From the NCBI GenBank assembly GCA_050735975.1, contig JBOHVS010000295.1, forward strand, positions 1 through 19,816: a DNA stretch of 19,816 bases, read 5' to 3'. A program made the position numbers and the translations under genes. The notes beneath the pieces are model-generated. The model was not told the DNA's origin. It did not search any database and worked only from the letters and a program-made list of their open reading frames with translations. The stretch is from DATMBL01 sp050735975 (GTDB lineage Bacteria > Desulfobacterota > Binatia > UBA9968). Position 1 is the first letter of the stretch; every line of letters starts with the position of its first letter. Positions 1 to 7,352 of this stretch are shown here, one piece after another.

Positions 1-42
1 TAGAGGGCTAGGTGGCTTGTCCCAAAGCTCGGGATCGCCTTA

Positions 43-1629
43 CTAGAGTTTTTTTCTCTCCTGCTTGGCTCTTTCCCCGATCTCAAAGTGTTTGCCCTGC
101 AGCGCGAGTTCCGCTTCTTCGCGATTGCGCTCTGACCAATAGCCCAGCTCGTAACCGTACCAGGGCGCTTTTAAATGAAGCGGCGGCAACTCCAGGCGTT
201 TCCAGAGATCGAGAGCTTTCTCCATAAATTCCCGCTTCGGTAATGAAGTCGGCTTATAAGTCCACGGTCGCGTGGCATCGATACAGAGGACGCTGCATCG
301 TCCCGTTTTCAATAACGCCGAACGGGCTCCGCCGAAATCCTCCGAGGGCACGATCGAAGGATCCAGACCCATCATTCCACCGTCCAGGATGCGAACATCG
401 CGATGGGGCTGCATGTGAAAGCTCAGCGCCCAATTGACGGAATCCGGATCGCGCGCGTCGATATCATCATCGACCACCACCAGGACCTTTCCCGCGTCCG
501 CCCCCAACCGTAAGGCGCCGATGATCTTATCGAAGTCCCCATCGGAGCGCTTCTTGATCTTCACGACCAGATACCCCCAGCTGCCGCTGCTCTCATGCAT
601 GGCGACATCGATCACGTTGTCGACTCCCGCCACGAGCAAGCGCTTGCGCGCGATTCCCTCCGCCGCGACGCCGCGAATTTTGCTGCTTTCGCTGGGCGGA
701 AACTGGCTGAGAAAACCAACGTAGACCGGATTCTGCCGCATCGTAATGCAACTGACGTTGACGAAGAAACCGAGTCCTTCGTGCGCCATGTAGCCGGGAA
801 ACTCGCCGAATGGTCCCTCCCACTCGCTCTCATCGGTGGGGATAATCCCTTCGATGACGATTTCGGCTTGCGCCGGAACCATAAGATCGACGGTCTTACA
901 TCGAACCAGCTCGACCGGCTCGCCGGAAATCCCTCCGGCGACGCCGTACTCGCTCAGCTCGGGCGCAATGCGCGCAACAGCAGCGTAAGAAAGATTGGGC
1001 GGGACGCCGATCACGCACGCGACCGACAGCGGCCTCTTGAGATTCCGGCACTTGTTCCAATGCGCGCGCAGTCCGGAGAAATTGCCCGCATAGCAGCCCA
1101 TGCGGTCCGTTGCTTTGATCTGCCCGCGGTAGTTGCCCATATTGTACTGGCCTGTCTCGGGATCACACGTCACGAAATGCGATGACGTCGTGTACGGACC
1201 GTTATCGAACCCGGGGGTCGAAATGGGCACCGGAAGCATATTCAGTCCCGTCTGTCTCAGTTCATCGCCTTGGATGACTCGCTCGTGACACGGACCGGAA
1301 GCGACTTCCACCGGCTCGATCGGGTTTGATTGCGCGCGAGTCCACTTGTCGTAGATCTCATCTTTCCTGCACTGCATACCGAGGGCGTAGATATCGAGAT
1401 TTCCCGCATAACAGGCGATCGCCACCGGGATCTCGAAGCTCCGGCCTTTGATATCCACGACCTTTTCAAATAGAAAAGCCCGTCGATCCGCTTCGGGAAG
1501 TCCGCGGTATTGCAGCCGCACAAGCGGATGCATTTCCGTGTCCTTGTTGATCGGCTGCTTGATGCGGACGAGCTTGCCCGCCGCTTCGAGCGCATTCAAA
1601 TATTCACGAACATCCTTGTAATAGGCCAT
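43..1629 (-). CDS. UbiD family decarboxylase
   Basis: A 528-residue UbiD-family protein. These enzymes use prenylated FMN, made by a UbiX partner, for reversible decarboxylation of aromatic or alpha,beta-unsaturated acids in the cytoplasm. The length is normal for the family. Visible hallmarks are the cofactor-binding stretch NMGNYRGQ (163-170) and GPFGEFPGY (272-280). R168, E271 and E276 keep nearly the spacing of the Arg-Glu-Glu catalytic triad known from yeast Fdc1 (R173/E277/E282), so the enzyme should be active. The ATG at 1629 is preceded by a GGTGG/GGAAG stretch. It lies 146 bp downstream of the cupin gene on the same strand. No UbiX gene is in the window. The substrate cannot be read from sequence; ubiquinone biosynthesis is possible, but the neighbours look more like degradation of an aromatic acid. 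Family sure, substrate unknown. Confidence 0.93.
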   Translation of the reverse strand: MAYYKDVREYLNALEAAGKLVRIKQPINKDTEMHPLVRLQYRGLPEADRRAFLFEKVVDIKGRSFEIPVAIACYAGNLDIYALGMQCRKDEIYDKWTRAQSNPIEPVEVASGPCHERVIQGDELRQTGLNMLPVPISTPGFDNGPYTTSSHFVTCDPETGQYNMGNYRGQIKATDRMGCYAGNFSGLRAHWNKCRNLKRPLSVACVIGVPPNLSYAAVARIAPELSEYGVAGGISGEPVELVRCKTVDLMVPAQAEIVIEGIIPTDESEWEGPFGEFPGYMAHEGLGFFVNVSCITMRQNPVYVGFLSQFPPSESSKIRGVAAEGIARKRLLVAGVDNVIDVAMHESSGSWGYLVVKIKKRSDGDFDKIIGALRLGADAGKVLVVVDDDIDARDPDSVNWALSFHMQPHRDVRILDGGMMGLDPSIVPSEDFGGARSALLKTGRCSVLCIDATRPWTYKPTSLPKREFMEKALDLWKRLELPPLHLKAPWYGYELGYWSERNREEAELALQGKHFEIGERAKQERKKL

Positions 1630-1775
1630 GCTTCCACCCAGAGATCAGAAGTCAAAGGTCAGAAGTCAGAAACCAAGACCTAACACCCAACACCCAAGAC
1701 CCCTTCGCGCTTTGCCCTTAGCTCCTTGTTCCCTGCCCCATGCTCCCTGCGCTACGCCCTTTGTGCATAGCGTAT
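1630..1775. repeat. Degenerate phrase-repeat spacer between cupin and ubiD genes
   Basis: This 146-bp spacer is almost entirely short degenerate tandem units. From 1641 to about 1672 the unit is close to GTCAGAA/GTCAAAG. From about 1678 to 1701 it is close to AACACCC. From about 1705 to 1760 it is a run of CTCCCTGCGC/GCCCTTAGC-like phrases. The first block reappears inverted upstream of the cupin gene (about 3002-3046). No ORF, terminator or clear promoter is seen here. Confidence 0.6.
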
Positions 1776-2867
1776 CTAATGCATCACCCCGTTCGCTTTA
1801 AGCGCGGCCCCGTACCGACCCGGAATTTCCGGATCTTCGTCCTCGTAAGGGATCATCCATCCCCCCTGCTTTACTCCCCTAAATACGTCATCATCAGTTT
1901 CTTGATGAGACACTTTGAATCCGAGCGGAAACAGCCGGCTGCCGTAGCGGACCGCCAAATGGCGCGCCGGTTCCTTGCCGGCGTTAAAATGCTGATGAAA
2001 CCAGTCCCCCGGCGGGCAATAGATGCTGCCTTCACCCCATTTGATCTCGATGACTTTATCCTCGTGGCCGTTTTTATAGGGATGGATTCCCCATTGCTTG
2101 TGCCAAAGGAGAACGTACCCTACGGATTGCAATCCGACGATGATAGCCCCGGGGCCATGATGGTGCGCTTTATGATACTTGCCGACCGGCCACTCGCCCA
2201 AATGGCCGACGAGCGCGTTTCCCGACATTTCAAACTGGCTCAGACGCAAGCCGGCGCCTTTCACTTCAAGATTTTCCAATAACGCGTTTTTGACATCCGA
2301 AATAAAATTGGTTTCCCAAATATTGATCAGCCCGCTCACGTAGCGCTTCTTACCGACATTGAAATAATCCTCCTCGCCGTAGAAGCGGTCTTTGAAGCTG
2401 TACGGACAATTAAAAACGAAGTTCGGGTCCCGGTAAATGTCGAAAGCCAACGGCGCGTTGGTGACGGCTAAAAATTTTACCGGCTCGCGAGAGCCGTTGA
2501 CCAACCTGTGCGACGCGTTCATCGGCGGCGCGAACAGACTCCACTTTCCCCATTCAAACATCTGTTTATGGCCGTGGTCATCCCAGACCTCAGTGGCCCC
2601 TTGGCCGTTTAAAATGCAAACGACTTCTTCATAAAGATGGCGTTCGGGCTTCAATGCATCTCCCGGCGGAATCTCGCCAATGTAAGCGGCGGTGATGCCT
2701 TGCATACCGTGGAGGTGAACGAAGGCCGCCTTTCCACCCGTGCGGCTGTAAGGCGCGACCTCGAGATTGCGGATGTCCTGCATGCCGTGTCCGACATGAA
2801 TGGGAAGATCTTGGCTTCTCATCCAGCGGACGTAGCCGGTTTTTTCGTTAATCGGTGCAATGTTCAT
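1776..2867 (-). CDS. Two-domain cupin protein (putative metal-dependent dioxygenase-like)
   Basis: A 363-residue bicupin. The first barrel has ERHLYEEVVCILNGQG (75-90), matching the cupin-1 motif with H77 and E80/E81, and H120 in its second motif. The second barrel has HKAHHHGPG (232-240) with H235-H237, and a cupin-2-like PPGDWFHQHF (285-294) with H291 and H293, so both barrels could bind a metal. The layout resembles gentisate dioxygenase-like bicupins. Relatives are often named only 'cupin domain protein' or 'ethanolamine ammonia-lyase activating protein'. The ATG at 2867 follows AAGGAG about ten bases upstream. It is the gene immediately upstream of ubiD on the same strand, so a shared catabolic role is plausible but unproven. 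No signal peptide, so cytoplasmic. Fold confident, reaction unknown. Confidence 0.8.
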   Translation of the reverse strand: MNIAPINEKTGYVRWMRSQDLPIHVGHGMQDIRNLEVAPYSRTGGKAAFVHLHGMQGITAAYIGEIPPGDALKPERHLYEEVVCILNGQGATEVWDDHGHKQMFEWGKWSLFAPPMNASHRLVNGSREPVKFLAVTNAPLAFDIYRDPNFVFNCPYSFKDRFYGEEDYFNVGKKRYVSGLINIWETNFISDVKNALLENLEVKGAGLRLSQFEMSGNALVGHLGEWPVGKYHKAHHHGPGAIIVGLQSVGYVLLWHKQWGIHPYKNGHEDKVIEIKWGEGSIYCPPGDWFHQHFNAGKEPARHLAVRYGSRLFPLGFKVSHQETDDDVFRGVKQGGWMIPYEDEDPEIPGRYGAALKANGVMH

Positions 2868-3046
2868 GATCTATTCTCTCCTTCTGAAGAGTATCGAAGC
2901 TGCGGGAATCTCAACTTGAAGCCTATTGTCCGGCGGGCGTGAGCCAATACTCGGGATTGCTCCCAAAGATGCTCGCCCCTCGCGCCTTTGTTTTTCGCTC
3001 GCTTCTGATGTCTGACCTTTGATCTCTGACGTCTGACTTCTGAGTT
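2868..3046. repeat. Inverted copy of the GTCAGA-type repeat array and cupin leader
   Basis: On the minus strand, about 3046-3002 holds a run of units near TCAGAAG/TCAGACG/ATCAAAGG with a period of 7-9 bases. A GCGAG-rich phrase follows (about 3000-2970). It is the same phrase family as 1641-1672 but in the opposite orientation, so the two arrays bracket the cupin gene as an inverted pair. The remaining 100 bp leads into the cupin ribosome binding site. No convincing promoter was seen. Confidence 0.55.
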
Positions 3047-3526
3047 CTAGAGGAGGTGTTTTTCGACGGCCCGGATGCGCTCGATCAAACGCGCAAGATG
3101 GAACGGCTTAGGCATATACTCGTTGGCGCCGAGCTCGAGAACCTTGTTCCGATCCCTCTCCGATGCCCCGGCGGATACGACGATCACATAGGGGGTTCTT
3201 TGTCCGGCGCTTTCGCGCAACTGCTTCAGAACCGTGAAACCATCCAAGCGAGGCAACATAAGATCCAAGAGTACGAGATGGATCTCCTCGCTCGCGATGA
3301 TCTCCAGGGCCCTTTCGCCATCGGTCGCCGTGCGGACATGATAGCCTAATCGTATGAAGTACAGACTCAGCATTTCGCACAAAGAGTTATGATCCTCGAC
3401 AATTAGGATGGTGAGCTGCTTAGTCGGGCCTTTGGTCTCCTCGCTAGTCGAGCGCTCACGCGACCGAGATGGAAACGGGAGCACATGACCTCGCGCCCCG
3501 TCTCCGCTAGCACTTTGCGGGGCCAC
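3047..3526 (-). CDS. Stand-alone response regulator (receiver domain only)
   Basis: A 159-residue protein with one CheY-like receiver domain (about 38-158) and no output domain. The acidic pocket is E44/D45, the phospho-acceptor aspartate is D88 (LLDLMLP), S118 occupies the switch Ser/Thr position and K140 (MPKPF) is the conserved lysine, so it should be phosphorylatable. The GTG at 3526 is supported by a perfect GGAGG (minus-strand reading of 3532-3536) five bases upstream. It gives a polar, probably disordered N-terminal extension of about 36 residues, unusual for single-domain receivers. No histidine kinase is adjacent, so its partner is elsewhere; it may act through protein-protein contacts or in a phosphorelay. 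Confidence 0.85.
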   Translation of the reverse strand: MAPQSASGDGARGHVLPFPSRSRERSTSEETKGPTKQLTILIVEDHNSLCEMLSLYFIRLGYHVRTATDGERALEIIASEEIHLVLLDLMLPRLDGFTVLKQLRESAGQRTPYVIVVSAGASERDRNKVLELGANEYMPKPFHLARLIERIRAVEKHLL

Positions 3527-3907
3527 AATTTCCTCCGGTTTTTCGGTCGTTCTCGGTTCGCATGGCGTTGGTCTGGTGTTCTCGCTTGGAAACCCGAAGA
3601 CTTAGAACTCCCGCCCCGCCCTTCCCACCAGTTGGAGTCCATCGTGTTCACGACGATTGCCGCTTTTCCAGACCTCTTCAGGTCTTTCCTCTTTATTGCC
3701 TCCCATGCCTATATTATAAGCCTCACAGGGAAAATCGGCCAGCCACACGATCGCCAACCTGCGGCGCTATCGGGACCCGAGAAAACCGGGGAACGGACGT
3801 AACGCCTCGTTGTGCTGACGACGGCAAATCCGTTCGACGAGCCCAAAGCTCCCCGAATTCGACGTGTTCCACGCCCATCGCTAGTCTCATCCTCCCCATC
3901 GGCACTG
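3527..3907. other. 381-bp spacer upstream of the receiver gene
   Basis: No gene is supported here; overlapping ORFs in several frames lack ribosome sites and recognisable protein character. It holds the receiver gene's ribosome site (3532-3536), a small perfect hairpin with 6-bp arms and a CTTC loop (3670-3685), and a perfect minus-strand TATAAT (3713-3718). Nothing else was recognised. Confidence 0.5.
3713..3741 (-). promoter_or_regulatory. Possible promoter of the receiver gene
   Basis: On the minus strand 3718-3713 reads TATAAT, a perfect -10 box. At 17-bp spacing the -35 position (3741-3736) is only TGGCCG, a poor match. Transcription would start near 3706 and give a leader of about 180 bases containing the hairpin at 3670-3685. 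Confidence 0.3.
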
Positions 3908-4654
3908 CTAATCACGAATGGCGAGCGCGCCGCCATCCACAGGCAGATCAACCGCGTAGATGAAATCCGACTCATCCGATGCGAGGAAAACCGCAGCCTT
4001 GGCGATATCCATCGGCACCCCACGGCGTCCGGCAAGGTTTTTAACGAAGCGGTTCTCGGGAACCTCCTCCTGGCCGACCGGCGAGCCGATTCGGTTCGGG
4101 GAAATGGAATTCACACGGATTCCCTCCGGGGCAAGCTGAACCGCGATCGAACGGGTGAGATTGAGAACACCAGCCTTCGCCGTTGTATAGGCGGTCGCCT
4201 CTTTACGCCCCCAATGGCCCGACGTTGAAGCGATGTTGATGATCTTCCCCCTTCGCCGCTGATCGATCATCGCCTTCGCGGCGGAGCGCGTACAGTACCA
4301 GACGCTTCTGAGGCAAACATTCATTGTTCGGTCCCACTCTTCTTCGGTAATATCGAATAAGGTTTTGTGGTCCGTCCACGCCGCGTTGTTAACCAGAATG
4401 TCTATGCCACCAAACTCTTTCACAACGGTCTGTACCATCTTCTCGACGGAAGATGGCGAGGCAACGTCACAAACGATCGATATTGCTTTTCCTGGGCTCG
4501 CTGGATTGATCTCGGATGCCACCCGGTTGGCTCTCCCCTGGTCGAGATCGACAACCGCAACCTTCGCGCCCTCGTGAGCAAAGAGCTTAGCAATATCTTC
4601 GCCGATATTGCGCCCTGCTCCCGTAACAATCGCTACTTGATCTTTGAGTCTCAT
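3908..4654 (-). CDS. Short-chain dehydrogenase/reductase (SDR)
   Basis: A 248-residue classical SDR that oxidises or reduces a hydroxyl/carbonyl group with NAD(P)(H). The Rossmann glycine motif TGAGRNIG is at 11-18. D36 at the end of beta-2 suggests NAD(H) preference. NNAA is at 89-92, and the catalytic residues are S143, Y156 and K160 (YTTAK). The start is the ATG at 4654: GGAGG (minus-strand reading of 4660-4664) sits five bases upstream, whereas a TTG four codons earlier would lie inside that ribosome site. The usual PG motif after the active site is replaced by SPNRIG (185-190), so the substrate loop is atypical. The substrate is unknown. It stands alone between the receiver gene and the binding-protein gene. 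Confidence 0.9.
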   Translation of the reverse strand: MRLKDQVAIVTGAGRNIGEDIAKLFAHEGAKVAVVDLDQGRANRVASEINPASPGKAISIVCDVASPSSVEKMVQTVVKEFGGIDILVNNAAWTDHKTLFDITEEEWDRTMNVCLRSVWYCTRSAAKAMIDQRRRGKIINIASTSGHWGRKEATAYTTAKAGVLNLTRSIAVQLAPEGIRVNSISPNRIGSPVGQEEVPENRFVKNLAGRRGVPMDIAKAAVFLASDESDFIYAVDLPVDGGALAIRD

Positions 4655-4659
4655 GACTT

Positions 4660-4664
4660 CCTCC
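4660..4664 (-). promoter_or_regulatory. Ribosome binding site fixing the SDR start
   Basis: A perfect GGAGG on the minus strand, five bases before the ATG at 4654. It overlaps the alternative TTG start (4664-4666) and so argues against the longer product. Confidence 0.75.
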
Positions 4665-4734
4665 AAACTGGTTTCTTGTGGTGCATAGCAGAAGGAAGCA
4701 CAAAGTTCCAGCCGACGTCACCATGCTGCCATTA

Positions 4735-4828
4735 GCAAGGAGCAAAGAGCATGGAGCCGGAGGGAGCAGATTGATTACGGATTTCAGATTGCGAGTTTCG
4801 AATTAGGGCAGCCTTTTTCAACGGTCTG
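4735..4828. repeat. Degenerate phrase repeats downstream of the binding-protein gene
   Basis: From about 4735 to 4770 there are GCAAGGAGCAAAGAGCATGGAGC-type purine phrases. From 4771 to 4803 there are units close to GATTTCAGATTGCGAGTTTC. A segment at 4809-4831 resembles the TTTTTCAGCAGCCTGCTA arm of the MITE-like element at 9495-9706 and reaches into the stop codon of the binding-protein gene. No gene is present. Confidence 0.45.
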
Positions 4829-5854
4829 CTAAAGACTGACTTTTTCGGCGTATAGATCCTTCAGGAACTTGCCACTTCTAAGCTCTTCCAAAAACCGTTG
4901 ATCGATCAGATCAGCGGGCTTAATGCCCTTCGTTCGCCTCTCGACCTCCGCCGCCGCATCGACCAGCGCCTGGATGGCTTCCGTGTTCAGATCCGGCAGT
5001 GGTCGTAGTTGCGACACCAAGGAGTCGTACATCGCTTCTACCGAGCCTGCCTGATTGGTCGGGAAATATTTCTTGATGATTCCGAGACTTTCTTCACGAC
5101 GCGTAAGAAAATGGTGAGTCGCAACCGCGTAGGCTTTCAAAAAGCGGCGCACGGTCTCTTCCTCGCGTTTGATGAATGAGCGGGTGGTGACGATGAGATC
5201 GGAAACAACAGGCACGGCTTTGACGTCCAGGATTTTGATCCCTAGTTTCTTTGCCTCCGCAGCCACCTGGGGCGTCAGCGGAGCCCCCTGAACGAGATCC
5301 TTGGAAAGGGCCATCGCTCTGGTCGGCGATACTCCTGCGGCTACGACCTGTACATCCTTGACTGGATCCAAGCCGGCTCGACGCAAAATGACGCGGGCAA
5401 TCAGATCGGACCGGGAGCCGAGAGCGGACACGCCAACTTTTTTGCCCTTCAGATCCTTGACGCTCGATATCGAAGAACTTACCCCCATACCGTAATGTGC
5501 GATACTGATGTGCGAACCGATTAACACCAGATCTCCGCCGCTAGCGATCGGTTGAAGAATGGCAAGAGGACTGCCGAAGCCGATAAGCAGATCCACCCCG
5601 AGCAAAGACTGCACTCCGGCGGAAAACGTGTCTCGGATCGGGATTTCTTCGACCTCGACTTCATATTTCTTAAAGATGCCCGCGTCAACCCCGATATAGG
5701 AGACGGCGGTCCCGACCTGCCAGCCGGCATAAGCGAGTCGGACCTTTTTTGGCTTTTCACCGGCCGCTGAGTCTCGCGGGGCGAACATTAGCGCGAGGAG
5801 CGCGAAAAACACGAGCAGGCCGCTGTTTCGAACCGCGAGTTGTCTCGTCTCCAT
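4829..5854 (-). CDS. ABC transporter substrate-binding protein, NitT/TauT (NMT1/THI5-like) family
   Basis: A 341-residue periplasmic binding protein. A Sec signal (about 1-32) has an Arg-containing start, the hydrophobic core LLVFFALLALMF and an Ala-rich cleavage region (SAAG). The mature part begins with a beta strand VRLAYAGW and contains SVKDLKGKKVGVSALGS, the signature region of NitT/TauT-type and NMT1-like proteins that bind small organic or sulfur/nitrogen compounds. The length is typical. The ATG at 5854 is preceded by AAGGATTATC, which occurs in two perfect tandem copies. No permease or ATPase gene is adjacent, so it is an orphan binding protein that would share a transporter encoded elsewhere or act as a periplasmic sensor. 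The ligand cannot be predicted. Confidence 0.88.
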   Translation of the reverse strand: METRQLAVRNSGLLVFFALLALMFAPRDSAAGEKPKKVRLAYAGWQVGTAVSYIGVDAGIFKKYEVEVEEIPIRDTFSAGVQSLLGVDLLIGFGSPLAILQPIASGGDLVLIGSHISIAHYGMGVSSSISSVKDLKGKKVGVSALGSRSDLIARVILRRAGLDPVKDVQVVAAGVSPTRAMALSKDLVQGAPLTPQVAAEAKKLGIKILDVKAVPVVSDLIVTTRSFIKREEETVRRFLKAYAVATHHFLTRREESLGIIKKYFPTNQAGSVEAMYDSLVSQLRPLPDLNTEAIQALVDAAAEVERRTKGIKPADLIDQRFLEELRSGKFLKDLYAEKVSL

Positions 5855-5882
5855 TGATAATCCTTATATGATAATCCTTATA
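5855..5882 (-). repeat. Perfect 14-bp tandem duplication covering the ribosome binding site
   Basis: TGATAATCCTTATA occurs twice without a mismatch (5855-5868 and 5869-5882), abutting the binding-protein start codon. On the minus strand each copy carries AAGGA, so the mRNA has two ribosome-binding cores 14 bases apart. Confidence 0.9.
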
Positions 5883-5983
5883 ACCCACATTTACCTTCTG
5901 TCCAAGAGGCGGGTATGGCTTGAGAGTTGATGGAGCATGCCCGTATTGCTATGTTCACGGAAACAGCCAAAGGAGGCTCGACA

Positions 5984-6385
5984 ATGAAGTTTCTCCACAC
6001 GATGATTCGCGTAAACAACCTTGACGAGTCGATCAAGTTTTATTGTGACGTATTGGGAATGAAGCTCCTCCGAAAGAAAGACTATCCTTCGGGCCGCTTT
6101 ACCTTGGCTTTTGTTGGCTATGGAGACGAGTCCGAAAACACCGTAGTGGAGCTAACCCACAACTGGGACACCGATCAGTATGATCTCGGCAATGCCTTCG
6201 GCCATCTTGCTTTGGGAGTGGAAGGTATCTACGACACCTGCGATATTCTTCGCAGCAGGGGGGCTAAGATCGTGCGCGAACCTGGTCCCATGAAGCATGG
6301 CGGAACGGAGATCGCTTTCATTGAAGATCCTAACGGTTATAAGATCGAGCTGATCGATCTCGCGCGGCGTCACCAGACTGCCTAA
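5984..6385 (+). CDS. gloA: Lactoylglutathione lyase (glyoxalase I)
   Basis: A 133-residue glyoxalase I, which isomerises the glutathione-methylglyoxal hemithioacetal to S-lactoylglutathione in the cytoplasm. Length and sequence are close to E. coli GloA. All four metal ligands fall at the same numbers as in E. coli: H5 (FLHTM), E56 (VVELTHNW), H74 (FGHLALGV) and E122 (YKIELI). The short, bacterial form of the family usually prefers nickel or cobalt. The start is the ATG at 5984, eight bases after a perfect AGGAGG (5971-5976). An in-frame upstream ATG at 5927 would place that ribosome site inside the gene and add 19 unrelated residues. It is transcribed divergently from the binding-protein gene. 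Its presence implies that the cell has glutathione or a similar thiol. Confidence 0.96.
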   Translation: MKFLHTMIRVNNLDESIKFYCDVLGMKLLRKKDYPSGRFTLAFVGYGDESENTVVELTHNWDTDQYDLGNAFGHLALGVEGIYDTCDILRSRGAKIVREPGPMKHGGTEIAFIEDPNGYKIELIDLARRHQTA

Positions 6386-6427
6386 GTTTCATTCGCGAAC
6401 CGGATACGCTTCTTCGCACCTCGTGAT

Positions 6428-6456
6428 TTGCAAGGTCCGGACATTTCATCTAGGAT
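6428..6456 (+). promoter_or_regulatory. Possible promoter of the ferredoxin gene
   Basis: TTGCAA (6428-6433) and TAGGAT (6451-6456) are separated by exactly 17 bp, each matching four of six consensus bases. It lies in the 124-bp spacer after gloA and would give a leader of about 45 bases. Confidence 0.35.
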
Positions 6457-6509
6457 AGGTCTGCTCACACGCCAGTTTCAATACCGCACATCTCAGGAGG
6501 ACCAGACTC

Positions 6510-7340
6510 ATGGCGACAATGATTACCAACGAGTGTATCAACTGCGGCGCGTGCGAACCCGAGTGCCCGAACAACGCGATCTCTCAAGGTGACCCCGTTT
6601 ACGTCATCGATCCGAAGCTGTGTACGGAATGCGTCGGTTTCCATGACTATGAGGCTTGCGCGGCCGTCTGTCCCGTCGATTGCTGTGTCACCGACCCAAA
6701 CAATATCGAAACCGAAGAAGCTTTAATCGCTCGCGCCCGCGCGCTCCACCCCGAAACCCAATTCGATGATAACTTTGATTCACGCTTCCGAAAGGGCGAG
6801 GGTAAGGGAGCTCCGGCACCCGGCAAGGAAGTCCCCGGGAAAGCGGTCGACGCTCGCGGCAACAACCCGGCCAAACCGGCAACGGGCGTTCCGGCGTCTC
6901 CGCCGGAGACAACGCCGCATGCGGAATCTTCAGTCAGTTTTGTCGAGCTCCCGGACGTCGATTCGTGGGAAATTCCGATGCGCTGCTTTAAATGCAACGG
7001 GGCTCACGTCGAGTCCGTCAGATCGTTTCTGATTGGCAACGTCCTCTTCTGCCCGCACTGCCACAAATCGATGGTGGTGCGAGACAATCTCAACTTCCAC
7101 GTCCGTTCGCTGTTGAAAGAATCTTATGACCAGTGGCAGAGAGAACAGTCAGAGTTTCAAAGGCGTCGGGAAAAGGAATTGGCGGAGTTCGTCGAAAGAC
7201 GCGCTAAAGAAGCTGAGGCTTTCGAAACGCATCAGCAACGCGAGCTGCAAAAAATACGACATCAACTGAATACGATCGGCGAGACCTACGACGCTCCAGG
7301 AAGACCCATCAAAAAGGGATCGCGCTTCGGATGGGGTTAG
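6510..7340 (+). CDS. 2[4Fe-4S] ferredoxin fused to zinc-ribbon and coiled-coil region
   Basis: A 276-residue protein in four parts. Residues 1-75 form a dicluster ferredoxin of the YfhL/Allochromatium type: cysteines 9, 12, 15, 19 and then 38, 41, 50, 54 with the extra CC at 58-59. Residues 92-140 are a Pro/Ala/Gly-rich linker. Residues 157-190 hold two CxxC knuckles (C159/C162 and C181/C184), a zinc-ribbon-like or further metal site. Residues 200-256 are a highly charged, Glu/Arg-rich helix, probably a coiled coil. Ordinary ferredoxins of this type end near 80-110 residues, so the C-terminal half is an addition. The ATG at 6510 follows AGGAGG (6495-6500). The next gene, encoding a membrane protein, begins 12 bases later, suggesting an electron-transfer or assembly role at the membrane. 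The ferredoxin part is certain, the role of the tail is not. Confidence 0.88.
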   Translation: MATMITNECINCGACEPECPNNAISQGDPVYVIDPKLCTECVGFHDYEACAAVCPVDCCVTDPNNIETEEALIARARALHPETQFDDNFDSRFRKGEGKGAPAPGKEVPGKAVDARGNNPAKPATGVPASPPETTPHAESSVSFVELPDVDSWEIPMRCFKCNGAHVESVRSFLIGNVLFCPHCHKSMVVRDNLNFHVRSLLKESYDQWQREQSEFQRRREKELAEFVERRAKEAEAFETHQQRELQKIRHQLNTIGETYDAPGRPIKKGSRFGWG

Positions 7341-7352
7341 CGGCTACACCAC

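Noticed and set aside
595..1185. A 196-codon plus-strand open frame
   Set aside because: Antisense shadow of the UbiD gene; the protein reads like reversed coding sequence with no motif.
1641..1701. Tandem repeats considered as a CRISPR array
   Set aside because: Units are 7-9 bases, degenerate and contiguous, with no unique spacers and no cas genes.
1740..2282. A 180-codon plus-strand open frame
   Set aside because: Mostly antisense to the cupin gene, which has conserved histidine motifs on the other strand.
3562..4035. Overlapping open frames upstream of the receiver gene (3562-3963 plus, 3709-4035 minus)
   Set aside because: Partly inside the SDR gene, no ribosome sites, no recognisable protein features.
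5920..5949. TTGAGA-N18-TATTGC as a gloA promoter
   Set aside because: The -10 box is a weak match and the spacing is long; too little to list as a feature.
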